Assembly (NCBI GenBank): GCA_018798825.1 | Contig: CP076354.1 | Coordinates: 1,674,001 to 1,738,000, forward strand | Direction of reading: 5' to 3' | Source: Ochrobactrum sp. BTU1 | Lineage (GTDB): Bacteria; Pseudomonadota; Alphaproteobacteria; Rhizobiales; Rhizobiaceae | Length of the DNA stretch: 64,000 bases | Shown here: piece by piece, positions 54,489 to 62,774 of the stretch | Layout: every line of letters starts with the position of its first letter | How positions within the stretch are numbered: the stretch's first letter is position 1 | Notes under the pieces: generated by a model | Database searches by the model: none | What the model was told of the DNA's origin: nothing | Seen by the model: the letters and a program-made list of their open reading frames with translations, nothing else | Translations under genes and position numbers: made by a program

Positions 54489-55547
54489 GTGACCATTGAA
54501 CAGCCACCTGCCGCATTAGCGCCCATCGTCGAAATGAAAGACGTGCGCCGAATGTTCGGCGAAACGGCTGCGATCAGCGGTGTCTCTCTTTCCGTCGCAC
54601 GCGGCGAAATTCTCGGCATCATCGGTCGCAGCGGCGCGGGTAAATCCACGCTGATCCGTTGCGTCAATGGCCTTGAGAAGCCCGACAGCGGTTCAATCCT
54701 GATTGAAGGTCGTGAGATCACCGGCCTTGGTGAAGACGCGCTTCGCCCTGTGCGCCGCCGCATCGGCATGGTGTTTCAGCACTTCAATCTCATGTCGGCC
54801 AAAACCGTGGCGCAGAACGTAGCTTTACCGCTCAAGATTGCGGGTATGCCAAAAGCTCAGCGCATCAAGCGCGTGGCAGAACTGCTGGATCTCGTCGGTC
54901 TCTCCGACAAGGCAAAGCAATATCCGGCACAGCTTTCCGGTGGCCAGAAGCAGCGCGTCGGCATTGCGCGCGCACTTGCTGCCGAACCCGCTGTTCTGCT
55001 TTCTGACGAAGCCACCTCAGCGCTCGATCCGGAGACAACGCAGTCGATTCTGGCTCTGCTCAAAGATATCAACACCAAGCTTGGCCTGACCATCCTGCTC
55101 ATTACCCATGAGATGGAAGTTATCCGCCGCATCGCCGACCGGGTGATCGTGCTGGATCACGGCGCAATCGCCGAAGTAGGTCCGGTCTGGAAAGTCTTCG
55201 CCAATCCGCAGTCGCCCATCACGCAAAGCATGTTGCAAGTGCTGGAGCCGGAACTGCCTGCCGTATGGCGCGAGCGCCTCAACAAGACCGGCGATCTTGC
55301 CATTCTCAAGGTCAAGCTTTCAGGAACCGCCGCCAAGGGCGCATTCTTCAGCGAAGCGACACTTGCGACCGGCATTGCGCTTCAACTGATCCATGGCGGT
55401 ATGGATACCATTCAAGGCGAGCCGGTTGGAACCATGTTCATTGGCCTGCCCACGCAGGACAAGGCAAAACTAGACGCCGCACTCGCCTATATCAACACCC
55501 ATGCAGACGCCACGGAGGTTCTCGGCTATGTCTCAGGCAATGCTTGA
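54489..55547 (+). CDS. metN: Methionine ABC importer ATPase (GTG start)
   Basis: This 352-residue nucleotide-binding subunit has GRSGAGKSTLIRCVNGLEKP, FQHFNLMSAKTV, LSGGQKQRVGIARAL and LLSDEATSALDPETT, the typical MetN wording. A C-terminal NIL/ACT-like domain (about 270-352) senses methionine and inhibits transport when bound. I start at GTG 54489, behind AGAAG; the frame opens at a TTG at 54420 but that part has no family likeness. It overlaps metI by 20 bp. Confidence 0.9.
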   Translation: MTIEQPPAALAPIVEMKDVRRMFGETAAISGVSLSVARGEILGIIGRSGAGKSTLIRCVNGLEKPDSGSILIEGREITGLGEDALRPVRRRIGMVFQHFNLMSAKTVAQNVALPLKIAGMPKAQRIKRVAELLDLVGLSDKAKQYPAQLSGGQKQRVGIARALAAEPAVLLSDEATSALDPETTQSILALLKDINTKLGLTILLITHEMEVIRRIADRVIVLDHGAIAEVGPVWKVFANPQSPITQSMLQVLEPELPAVWRERLNKTGDLAILKVKLSGTAAKGAFFSEATLATGIALQLIHGGMDTIQGEPVGTMFIGLPTQDKAKLDAALAYINTHADATEVLGYVSGNA

Positions 55548-56199
55548 TCTTCTCTGGCGCTCCTTCTGGGAGACCATGATCATGACCGGCTTTTCGAGCC
55601 TGATTTCGCTCGTCGTCGGTCTGCCGCTGGCACTCATCATGATTCTGACCGAACGTGGTGGCCTTGCGCAAAACCTGACAATCAACGCCATTCTCGGTGC
55701 CATCATCAATGGCTTCCGTTCAGTGCCTTTCATCATTTTGCTTGTGGCACTCATCCCGGTAACGCGCTTTGTTGTCGGCACATCAATCGGCACATGGGCA
55801 TCCATCGTGCCATTGTCGATTGCCGCGATTCCTTATTATGCGCGCATCGCAGAAGTCTCGCTGCGCGAAGTGGATAACGGCCTCGTGGAAGCTGCCCGTT
55901 CGATGGGCGCAAACCGCTGGACAATCGTGCGTGAAGTGCTGGTGCCGGAAGCACTTCCGGGCATTATCGCAGGCTTCACCGTGACCATCATCACACTCAT
56001 TGGCGCGTCTGCAATGGCCGGTGCCATCGGTGCAGGCGGTCTTGGCGATCTGGCTATCCGCTATGGATATCAGCGCTTTGAAACGCAGATCATGATTGCT
56101 GTGGTGATTATTCTGATCATCATGGTGTGCGGAATTCAGCTGATCGGCGATTATCTCGTCAATCGCCTCGACAAGCGCAACCTGCGTTCACGCAGCTAA
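55528..56199 (+). CDS. metI: Methionine ABC importer permease
   Basis: This 223-residue inner-membrane protein has five hydrophobic segments and the MetI coupling block REVDNGLVEAARSMGANRWTIVREVLVPEALPGI. The end, VNRLDKRNLRSRS, is basic. ATG 55528 has GGAGG upstream, inside the end of metN. Together with MetN and MetQ it imports D- and L-methionine in characterised relatives. Confidence 0.92.
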   Translation: MSQAMLDLLWRSFWETMIMTGFSSLISLVVGLPLALIMILTERGGLAQNLTINAILGAIINGFRSVPFIILLVALIPVTRFVVGTSIGTWASIVPLSIAAIPYYARIAEVSLREVDNGLVEAARSMGANRWTIVREVLVPEALPGIIAGFTVTIITLIGASAMAGAIGAGGLGDLAIRYGYQRFETQIMIAVVIILIIMVCGIQLIGDYLVNRLDKRNLRSRS

Positions 56200-56217
56200 A
56201 CTACAGACTGAGGGTGT

Positions 56218-56628
56218 TTATCGCACCCTCCGTCTAAAACCTGCTTCCAGCGTATTGCCATCAGGGTCGAAGACGAGAGCCGCATAATAGCCCATCTCTT
56301 CCGGCCCCTGATAGGCCGGTGAGCCGCTCTCCCTGCCGCCACCCTGAACTGCTGCCCGGAAAAAAGCCTCCACATCTTCACGGCTGCTCGCATTGAACAT
56401 CAGATGAAGATGGTTGCCCGGCTTGCCTTCAGCCACGCCTGCGTCCGCTTTCTGCCCTTTGTGTATCCATAGAAAGGGCACAGGTGCCCTCTCGCCGCCA
56501 CTCACAAAGAAACCGCTATCCGAATGTGGAATAACAGCGAGCCCAAGTTTAGGCATGCAGCTTTCATAGAAAGAAAGGCTGCGGCGGAGGTCTTTGCTTT
56601 GAAAGCCGATGTGATCGAAGAGCGACAT
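56218..56628 (-). CDS. VOC/glyoxalase-fold family protein
   Basis: This 136-residue protein has paired beta-alpha-beta-beta-beta modules: LFDHIGFQSKDLRRSLSFYESCM at the N-terminus and GYYAALVFDPDGNTLEAGFRR at the C-terminus. Metal-type residues are visible (His in DHIG and HLHLMF, Glu in LEAG). The group contains lyases, dioxygenases and resistance proteins, so no reaction can be assigned. It is convergent with metI and ends 18 bp from it. Confidence 0.8.
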   Translation of the reverse strand: MSLFDHIGFQSKDLRRSLSFYESCMPKLGLAVIPHSDSGFFVSGGERAPVPFLWIHKGQKADAGVAEGKPGNHLHLMFNASSREDVEAFFRAAVQGGGRESGSPAYQGPEEMGYYAALVFDPDGNTLEAGFRRRVR

Positions 56629-56654
56629 AGCAATGATTATATGTCGGCTTTTAA

Positions 56655-56693
56655 TAAAGAAAAGCGGCGCCCCCTATTTTGGAGAGCGCCGCT
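56655..56693 (-). terminator. Terminator for the leftward TPR lipoprotein gene
   Basis: Stem AGCGGCGC / GCGCCGCT with a 15-nt loop (56663-56693), followed on the minus strand by TTTCTTTATT. It lies about 107 bp after the TPR gene stop. Confidence 0.7.
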
Positions 56694-56741
56694 GTAATTA
56701 TTCTCGTAAAAGATGGATTAGTGTCTGTGGGGCGTTTTCGA

Positions 56742-56791
56742 ATTTGACGTTTGAAACAGCATTAATGTCAGCCGGGATTCAAACGTCAAAT
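56742..56791. repeat. Perfect 14-bp inverted repeat downstream of the TPR gene
   Basis: ATTTGACGTTTGAA (56742-56755) and TTCAAACGTCAAAT (56778-56791) are exact complements 22 bp apart. The element sits between the TPR lipoprotein stop codon and the terminator at 56655-56693. There is no T run after it. It could be a protein-binding site or an mRNA 3' structure. Confidence 0.6.
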
Positions 56792-56799
56792 CCAATCCA

Positions 56800-57669
56800 C
56801 TAGCCGCGTGTGCGTGCCAGTCCGGCCTTGGCAGGCTGATAGTTTGCATCAAGCTGAATAGCGCGCGAATAAGAATTCGCAGCCTTGGCCTTGTCGCCGC
56901 GCTGTTCATAGACCAGCGCCTGATTGGACCAGCTTTCAGCAACATTGCCATCAAGGGTGATCGCCGTGTTGAAATCGTCAAATGCGTTGTCGTAATCGCC
57001 CAGCGCCACATAAGAAATGCCGCGACCATTATAAGGTTCAGGCGCTGTTGAATTAAGCGAAATCGCTTTCGAGAAATCCTCAATTGCCTGCTTGTGCTGG
57101 CCCTTGGCCTGATAGATCAGACCACGGTTGTGGTAAGCGCGGCCATCGGTCGTCTGCAACGAGATTGCCTGGTTAAAATCGCTAAGCGCCTGATCGAGAC
57201 GTCCAGCCAGACGATAGACATTACCACGTCCGACATAAGCTGCATCATATTGCGGGTTGATCTGGATCGCGCGGCTGTAATCCTGTGCTGCCTTGCCGCT
57301 GTCGCCCATATAACGATAAATCAGCGCGCGGTTTGCATAGGCCTGATAGAAATTCGGGTTGAGCGCAATTGCCTGATCGAAATCACGCAGCGCTTCCTTA
57401 TAACGGCGGGCCTTGCCATAAGCCGATCCGCGCACGTTGTAAGCTTCGGGATCGCGCGGGTTGCTCTGAATAACGCTGGTGAGCGAGCTGATGTTTTCGC
57501 TCGAACCCTGTGCACGATCAACCGTGCTCAATGCGCTATGTGTGCTAGAGCTTTGGCAACCAGCAACCGCAAGAGCCAGAACTGCCGTGACCGCCAATAG
57601 GCTGTTTCGTGCAAAATGAGAGCCTGTTGATTTTCCGGCCTTCTCAACAAAGTTCCCGGACGAATGCAT
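56800..57669 (-). CDS. TPR-repeat lipoprotein (NlpI-like)
   Basis: This predicted lipoprotein of 289 residues has a long basic N-region and hydrophobic core with the lipobox LAVAGC (Cys38), followed by a Ser-rich linker. Six consecutive tetratricopeptide repeats run from about residue 75 to the end (for example EAYNVRGSAYGKARRYKEAL and RAYHNRGLIYQAKGQHKQAI). Such proteins scaffold complexes at the inner face of the outer membrane; NlpI of E. coli organises peptidoglycan hydrolases. The open frame reaches 58068, but that extension runs through a palindromic repeat. ATG 57669 begins the signal peptide. Confidence 0.82.
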   Translation of the reverse strand: MHSSGNFVEKAGKSTGSHFARNSLLAVTAVLALAVAGCQSSSTHSALSTVDRAQGSSENISSLTSVIQSNPRDPEAYNVRGSAYGKARRYKEALRDFDQAIALNPNFYQAYANRALIYRYMGDSGKAAQDYSRAIQINPQYDAAYVGRGNVYRLAGRLDQALSDFNQAISLQTTDGRAYHNRGLIYQAKGQHKQAIEDFSKAISLNSTAPEPYNGRGISYVALGDYDNAFDDFNTAITLDGNVAESWSNQALVYEQRGDKAKAANSYSRAIQLDANYQPAKAGLARTRG

Positions 57670-58069
57670 CACCTTAAAGCGTGTTGGCAACGACAGCGTT
57701 CCTTTCTGCTTGATCGGAGCGAGGGACCTGAAACCCTGAACTTCCGTCAACTTTGTCCCCGGCTGATACAACAGCCACAATACTATATTTGTCTCTATAG
57801 CACAGCAAAAGGCCGCAGGAAAAACTGCGCCTTGAAATGCACCCGAAAAACGAAACCGGCTTTCGGATAAGATAGGCGTAAACTCAACTCTTGGAAGCCC
57901 GGATCTGATACTATCGGATCTTTGCTCCAGATGGATCAACGCCACAATAAAGGTCAGTATATGGCGGTCCGCTGACACTTCAAATCGGCATGTCTTATCT
58001 CGTGAAGCGAACGAGATCATGCTCTGACCTTCAGACATGCAAAAACCGGCGCGAGCCATAAGCTGCACC
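57670..58069. other. Upstream region of the TPR lipoprotein gene, with a repeat
   Basis: This gap of about 400 bp (to the rpsU terminator) must hold the promoter of the TPR gene. A diverged palindromic repeat occupies 57838-57936. The rest has no clear family resemblance; a minus-strand frame through it is open but I reject it as coding. Confidence 0.45.
57838..57936 (+). repeat. Diverged two-part palindromic repeat
   Basis: Half 1: GCACCCGAAAAACGAAACCG then GCTTTCGGATAAGATAGGCG. Half 2: GGATCTGATACTATCGGATC, where GATC arms and the ATCTGAT/ATCGGAT segments pair. Spacing between the halves matches the copy at 46797-46895. Confidence 0.55.
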
Positions 58070-58100
58070 GGTAAGCAAAAGGCGCCACAAAGGCGGCGCC
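58070..58100 (-). terminator. Terminator of rpsU
   Basis: On the minus strand GGCGCC, an 8-nt loop, GGCGCC and then TTTTGCTTACC. It lies 13 bp after the rpsU stop codon. Confidence 0.75.
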
Positions 58101-58113
58101 AATCTCAGGTCAC

Positions 58114-58344
58114 TTAGCGAGCTGCGGTACGACCGCCGCCGATAAGACCTTCACGCTGTGCGCGCTTACGAGCCAGCTTGCGAGCGCGACGAACGGCTTC
58201 TGCCTTTTCGCGGGCGCGCTTTTCAGATGGCTTTTCATAATGGCCACGCATCTTCATTTCGCGGAAGATACCTTCGCGCTGCATCTTTTTCTTCAGAGCG
58301 CGGAGAGCCTGATCAACATTGTTATCGCGGACGAGTACCTGCAC
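58114..58344 (-). CDS. rpsU: 30S ribosomal protein S21
   Basis: This 76-residue, very basic protein reads [30 protein letters not shown] near the N-terminus, the S21 pattern, and has the Arg/Lys-rich tail of alphaproteobacterial versions. It sits on the 30S platform near the anti-Shine-Dalgarno and helps mRNA binding. The start codon is GTG, preceded by ACGGGAT. It is a monocistronic gene with its own terminator, unlike the rpsU-dnaG-rpoD operon of enterobacteria. Confidence 0.93.
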   Translation of the reverse strand: MQVLVRDNNVDQALRALKKKMQREGIFREMKMRGHYEKPSEKRAREKAEAVRRARKLARKRAQREGLIGGGRTAAR

Positions 58345-58707
58345 GTGTAATCCCGTATCGGTTAGAATTTCGGTTGAGCCTGAGGCTTTAAGGGCGTCTC
58401 TTAACGATGTTCAGTCGACAGAGTCAACTGTCTAAACGCCGAAAGGCTCCCAAGCTTCGCAACATAAACGCTGCAAATTGGGGCTGGCATTACCAGATGG
58501 CCCGGCTTTTGTCCACCTCAAGATAAGACTTTGCCCAGCCCTGGGTACAAATAATGGCTTCACGTCGAATTATAATGACCAAATCAGCCTTTATAGGCTA
58601 GAGAGCACGCGCTTTTCGCACAATTCAGCCTCATTGCTCCGTCATGAGCTACAGGCTGGTGAAATGTACCGCCCATCCCCATTCATTGATTCCTTCTGTC
58701 GAGATTT
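58345..58707. other. Divergent gap between rpsU and the hydrolase-like gene
   Basis: These 363 bp must contain two promoters. I see no repeat of the dispersed family, no tRNA-like fold and no strong hairpin. Short plus-strand frames in the region do not resemble any family I know. Confidence 0.4.
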
Positions 58708-59889
58708 ATGTCTTTCCACAAACGACTCGTTATTCAATTCACAGGCTATGAAGGCCTGCACCCGAAAGCCGTCCGCGTGCGTCATGCGCAAGCGTTGAAG
58801 GACTTCGACCGTTTGTGGCACGCAAAGACCAAATTACCTCCGATGAAAGACGAGTCGGATGACTGCGGCAGCCTGACAGCGACGACCAATGGCAATGGCT
58901 GGCAGACGGAAACCGAATTCTGTCAGTTTGGCACCGCAGACATCTTTGACGACTACGCAGCCCGCTCTACACCCATGCGTATGCTGACGGGCTTCCGCGC
59001 CTTCATGAACATTTTCTTCACAGGCACCCTGCTCCGCTATCTGCTGACCAGCTGGCGCTTCGTGATGTTCTTCATGTGGCCGTTTCTGCTATCCATCGTC
59101 ATTATCGCAATCGCGGCCCTGATCGCTTCTGCGCCAATGCTTGCTGGTTTCCCATCCTGGAACCTTGTCTGGTCCCTGCCGCTTGCCGCAGTTATCGCGA
59201 CATTGCTCGTGCGCTGGCCGGGCGACCGATTCTTCATGTCCTATCTGCTCGATGACTGGTCGGCTGCCTATGATCGTATCTATAGCCGCAACGACAAGCT
59301 CAAAGCACGTCGTCGCGCCTTTGCGGAAGCACTCAAAAAGAAGATTGAGGAAAGCAACGCCGACGAAGTGATTATCGTCGCCCATAGCCTTGGAACGGTT
59401 CCAGCCGTGGAAGCGCTGGCAGATGTTCAGCATGAGCGCCCCGACCTGCTCACAAAGCAACCTGTGTCTATGCTGGCCATTGGCTCGTGCCTTCTGATGA
59501 TCGCTCTTCACCCAAAGGCACGCGACTTGCTTGAAGACGTGGGCGTGGTGATGAATGAAAGCCCTGTGCTCTGGTCGGAGTTTCAGGTTCTTACCGACAT
59601 CATCCACTTCTACGGCTCAGATCCGGCGAAGGCGCTGAAGATAAAGGCCGAGAACCCGCCGCTCATCCATCGTATCCGCTTCAAGAACGTACACAGTGAA
59701 AACCGCTATAAGCGTTCAAAGGGCAATTTCTTCCTGATGCACCTGCTTTATATGCGCGGTGCCGAGAAGAAGAACTTTTACGACTTTGGCATGTTTCTGC
59801 ATGGCCCGTTCTTCTTCCGTGAGCTAATGACAACCCACAAAGACAAAGCCGCCCCACTTGATGAAGAGGGACGGCTTCAAAACTCTTAA
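58708..59889 (+). CDS. Membrane-associated alpha/beta-hydrolase-like protein of unknown function
   Basis: This 393-residue protein has a cytosolic-type N-terminus (SFHKRLVIQFTGYEGLHPKA), two hydrophobic spans at about residues 106-146 and 151-170, then a C-terminal domain with the nucleophile-elbow-like motif VIIVAHSLGTVPAVEAL at about residues 222-238. The AHSLG motif fits serine lipases and esterases. A Lys/Arg-rich stretch (KLKARRRAFAEALKKKIEE) precedes it. Such two-TM hydrolase-like proteins are conserved in Brucella and relatives but, as far as I know, uncharacterised. The Asp and His of a triad cannot be assigned. ATG 58708 has only a weak GAG site. Confidence 0.7.
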   Translation: MSFHKRLVIQFTGYEGLHPKAVRVRHAQALKDFDRLWHAKTKLPPMKDESDDCGSLTATTNGNGWQTETEFCQFGTADIFDDYAARSTPMRMLTGFRAFMNIFFTGTLLRYLLTSWRFVMFFMWPFLLSIVIIAIAALIASAPMLAGFPSWNLVWSLPLAAVIATLLVRWPGDRFFMSYLLDDWSAAYDRIYSRNDKLKARRRAFAEALKKKIEESNADEVIIVAHSLGTVPAVEALADVQHERPDLLTKQPVSMLAIGSCLLMIALHPKARDLLEDVGVVMNESPVLWSEFQVLTDIIHFYGSDPAKALKIKAENPPLIHRIRFKNVHSENRYKRSKGNFFLMHLLYMRGAEKKNFYDFGMFLHGPFFFRELMTTHKDKAAPLDEEGRLQNS

Positions 59890-59899
59890 AGATCGGCAC

Positions 59900-60376
59900 T
59901 TACGCCTCTGGTGGCTCCACCACGGCGATGGTAAGCCATGTCGCCGTGAGCGCTGGCTTGATGGTGTTCTCAACTTCCAGCGTCACTTCGTAATGATTGA
60001 CCACCCGGCCCGATGGGCGAATATCGGCATCGGCAAGCTTGAAACGGGCGCGCACGCGTGCGCCTGTCTTGACCGGTGACATGAAGCGCACTTTATCGAA
60101 GCCGTAATTAATGCCCATGGTGGCACCCTGCAGCATCGGCAGCGCTTCAAAAGCCAGTGTTGAAAGCAGCGATAAAGTCAGAAACCCATGCGCAATCGTG
60201 CCGCCAAATGGCGTTTCCTTGGCTGCGCGCTCCGGATCAACATGGATGAACTGATGATCATCCGTTGCATCGGCAAACTGATTGATCATTTCCTGCGTGA
60301 CTTCACGCCACTCGGAACATCCGATTTCCGTGCCGATCGCCTCGCGCAACTGGTCGAGCGTAATTGCGTCCTTCAT
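59900..60376 (-). CDS. MaoC/NodN-type hot-dog hydratase
   Basis: This 158-residue protein has the hydratase motif FADATDDHQFIHVDPERAAKETPFGGTIAHGFL, which contains the Asp and His of (R)-specific enoyl-CoA hydratases. Segments INYGFDKVRFMSPVKTGARVRARF also fit NodN-like proteins. It hydrates trans-2-enoyl-CoA to (R)-3-hydroxyacyl-CoA in characterised relatives; the actual substrate is unknown. It is convergent with the membrane hydrolase gene, 10 bp apart. Confidence 0.85.
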   Translation of the reverse strand: MKDAITLDQLREAIGTEIGCSEWREVTQEMINQFADATDDHQFIHVDPERAAKETPFGGTIAHGFLTLSLLSTLAFEALPMLQGATMGINYGFDKVRFMSPVKTGARVRARFKLADADIRPSGRVVNHYEVTLEVENTIKPALTATWLTIAVVEPPEA

Positions 60377-60446
60377 TCCCTCAAACTTTCTGCTGAACTG
60401 ATAACGCCTTCTTTAACCTATAAAAAAGGCCCGGCAAATCATAACC

Positions 60447-61118
60447 TCACGCGGCAACCAGTATTTCACGGGCGATATCATCCCAATGGCCGAAAACGTG
60501 GCTCGCACCCTTGGAAGACAAGCGTTCTGCATGACCTTCATAGGTATGACCACCACCCGTATAGCCAAAGGCCGTCATACCGGCTGCAATCGCGCCTTCA
60601 ACGCCAAACGGCGAATCTTCGATCACCACGCAGCATGCCGGATCAACGCCCATTTTGTCGGCTGCAAAAAGGAAAAGATCAGGTGCGGGCTTGCCGCGCT
60701 TGACCATGCTCGATGAATAGACCGCATCACCGAAGTAATGGTTGATACCCGTCTTCTCCAAGCTAAATGCAATGCGCTCCGGCTGCGAGGAGGATGCAAC
60801 GCAACGCTTGTGCGGCAGGATTTTCAGAAAATCGGCAATGCCGACTGCTGGCTGCAAATGTTCGGCAAACAGAACCTTCGTTTCAGGCCAGAACTGGCTC
60901 AAAGCTTCTTCTGGGAGACGATGGCCCGTCAGTCCGGCAATCATTTCAAGAATATCTGCCTGCTTCATGCCGATGCCTTTTGCAACCGTACCCTCCGGCA
61001 GCATCATGCCGTGATTGGCATAAACCTGCTCAAACGCGCGGCAGGAAAGCGGCTCGCTATCGACGAGAACACCGTCGCAATCGAAGATAACGAGGTCGAA
61101 GGGGGATGCGTTGCTCAT
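60447..61118 (-). CDS. HAD-superfamily phosphatase (beta-phosphoglucomutase-like)
   Basis: This 223-residue hydrolase has HAD motif I (LVIFDCDGVLVDSEPL), motif II (VASSSQPERI), motif III Lys (KRGKPAPDLF) and motif IV (VVIEDSPFGVEGAIAAGM). The helical cap between motifs I and II identifies subfamily I, with many sugar-phosphate phosphatases and beta-phosphoglucomutases. ATG 61118 follows CGGAGCC; the longer frame from 61139 is not supported. A single gene, 70 bp downstream of which the MaoC gene starts in the same direction. Confidence 0.87.
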   Translation of the reverse strand: MSNASPFDLVIFDCDGVLVDSEPLSCRAFEQVYANHGMMLPEGTVAKGIGMKQADILEMIAGLTGHRLPEEALSQFWPETKVLFAEHLQPAVGIADFLKILPHKRCVASSSQPERIAFSLEKTGINHYFGDAVYSSSMVKRGKPAPDLFLFAADKMGVDPACCVVIEDSPFGVEGAIAAGMTAFGYTGGGHTYEGHAERLSSKGASHVFGHWDDIAREILVAA

Positions 61119-61264
61119 AAAGGCTCCGATGGAATGCATATGGGGAATGCGTATTTTGTCGCGCCGATTTGAGATGCGCGCTTTTCACTGTTGATATAGA
61201 GACTGTTCGTCCATTGCGCATCTATAACAATATAAGCGTGACAAAATTATCGCGAAATAGATGG

Positions 61265-61368
61265 TTAGAGCATAAGTCCTGTCGGCGTGAAACGAGGATC
61301 GATAAGATTATGCTTCAAATAAAAACGGTTAGAGCGCCAATCTGGTTTTTTCAGATCGAAACGCACTA
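61265..61368 (+). repeat. Diverged two-part palindromic repeat
   Basis: Half 2 is well preserved: AGAGCGCCAATCTGG then TTTTTTCAGATCGAAACGCA, matching 46858-46890. Half 1 (GAGCATAAGTCCTGTCGG to GATTATGC) has diverged in sequence but keeps the GCATAA / TTATGC pairing. It fills the promoter gap of the gene at 61389. Confidence 0.6.
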
Positions 61369-61388
61369 AGTAATTTGCGGAGACTCTC

Positions 61389-62705
61389 ATGACGACGAAT
61401 GTGGCACTGGTTGGGCTGGCGCGAGACTTGCAATTGCGCGCTGAAACCGGAAAACCAATCCGCATCGGTCTTATCGGTGCTGGTGAAATGGGCACGGATA
61501 TTGTCACACAAGTCGCCCGTATGCCCGGCATTGAAGTGGGCGCCCTTTCTGCCCGCCGTCTGCCGAACACCTTCAAGGCTGTCCGCACTGCCTATGGCGA
61601 CGATGACAATGCACGCGAAGCCAACAGCGAAAGCGCTATGACCAGTGCCATCGAAAGTGGAAAGATCGCAGTCACCGGCGATAATGATCTGATCCTCTCC
61701 AATCCGCTGATCGATGTCATCATCGATGCAACCGGCATTCCGGAAGTCGGCGCTGAAACCGGCATCAAGGCCATCGAGCATGGCAAGCATCTTGTAATGA
61801 TGAATGTCGAAGCCGATGTCACCATCGGGCCTTACCTCAAGGCACAGGCCGACAAGCAGGGCGTCATTTATTCGCTGGGCGCAGGTGACGAGCCTTCCTC
61901 CTGCATGGAGTTGATCGAGTTCGTTTCAGCCCTTGGCTATGAAGTGGTCTCTGCTGGCAAGGGCAAGAACAACCCGCTCAATTTTGATGCCATCCCTGAC
62001 GACTATCAGGAAGAAGCCGACCGCCGAAACATGAATGTCCGCCTGCTGGTCGAATTCATTGATGGCTCAAAAACCATGGTCGAGATGGCAGCCATTGCCA
62101 ATGCAACTGGCCTTGTTCCTGATATTGCCGGGATGCATGGCCCCCGCGCCAGCATCGACCAGTTGAGCCAAACCCTTATCCCACAGGCGGATGGCGGCGT
62201 TCTCAGCAAAAGCGGCGTCGTTGATTATTCCATCGGCAAAGGCGTTTCGCCGGGCGTGTTCGTTGTGGCCAAGATGGACCACCCTCGCCTTAATGAGCGC
62301 CTTGAAGATCTGAAGATCGGCAAAGGCCCTTATTTCACCTTCCACCGCCCATACCACCTCACATCGCTGGAAGTGCCGCTGACAGTCGCGCGTGCCGTTC
62401 TGTATGGCAAATCCGATATGGTGCCGCTGCCAAAGCCGGTGGCGGAAGTCTGCGCGGTCGCAAAGAAAGACTTGCAGCCGGGTGATCATCTCGATGCCAT
62501 CGGTCAATATTGCTATCGTTCATGGATCATGACGACACCGGAAGCACGCAGTGCCAAGGCCATTCCTTGCGGCTTGCTACAAAACGGCACCGTCACTGCA
62601 CCAATCAAAAAGGGTGAACTCATCACCTATGCCAATGCAGCACCACAGCCCGGCTCCAAGATTGCCGAGCTGCGTGCATTGCAGGACAAGATGATCTACG
62701 GCTGA
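61389..62705 (+). CDS. NAD(P)-dependent oxidoreductase with C-terminal SAF domain
   Basis: This 438-residue protein has an N-terminal Rossmann fold (IRIGLIGAGEMGTDIVTQVARM) like homoserine dehydrogenases, a middle catalytic-type domain (NVEADVTIGPYLKAQADKQGVIYSLGAGDEPSS, where aldonate and homoserine enzymes bind substrate), and a C-terminal SAF domain (about 345-425, VCAVAKKDLQPGDHLDAIG and TAPIKKGELITYANA). SAF domains usually bind carbohydrate-like ligands. The combination is found next to sugar and sugar-acid genes in many proteobacteria; its reaction is not established to my knowledge. ATG 61389 has GCGGAGACTCTC upstream. It ends at a bidirectional terminator. Confidence 0.75.
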   Translation: MTTNVALVGLARDLQLRAETGKPIRIGLIGAGEMGTDIVTQVARMPGIEVGALSARRLPNTFKAVRTAYGDDDNAREANSESAMTSAIESGKIAVTGDNDLILSNPLIDVIIDATGIPEVGAETGIKAIEHGKHLVMMNVEADVTIGPYLKAQADKQGVIYSLGAGDEPSSCMELIEFVSALGYEVVSAGKGKNNPLNFDAIPDDYQEEADRRNMNVRLLVEFIDGSKTMVEMAAIANATGLVPDIAGMHGPRASIDQLSQTLIPQADGGVLSKSGVVDYSIGKGVSPGVFVVAKMDHPRLNERLEDLKIGKGPYFTFHRPYHLTSLEVPLTVARAVLYGKSDMVPLPKPVAEVCAVAKKDLQPGDHLDAIGQYCYRSWIMTTPEARSAKAIPCGLLQNGTVTAPIKKGELITYANAAPQPGSKIAELRALQDKMIYG

Positions 62706-62726
62706 TCTAACTTATTCGATTATAAT

Positions 62727-62756
62727 AAAAGGGCGGCTCGAAGCCGCCCTTTTTGT
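62727..62756. terminator. Bidirectional terminator after the SAF-domain oxidoreductase
   Basis: AAAA-GGGCGGCT-CGA-AGCCGCCC-TTTTTG gives an 8-bp perfect stem with T runs on both strands. It is also the first terminator reached by the leftward pntB transcript after the large palindrome at 62775-62914. Confidence 0.85.
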
Positions 62757-62774
62757 TTCTTGCCAGAACACCCC

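Noticed and set aside
57670..58068. N-terminal extension of the TPR protein
   Set aside because: The extension runs through a palindromic repeat, and a lipoprotein signal begins at 57669.
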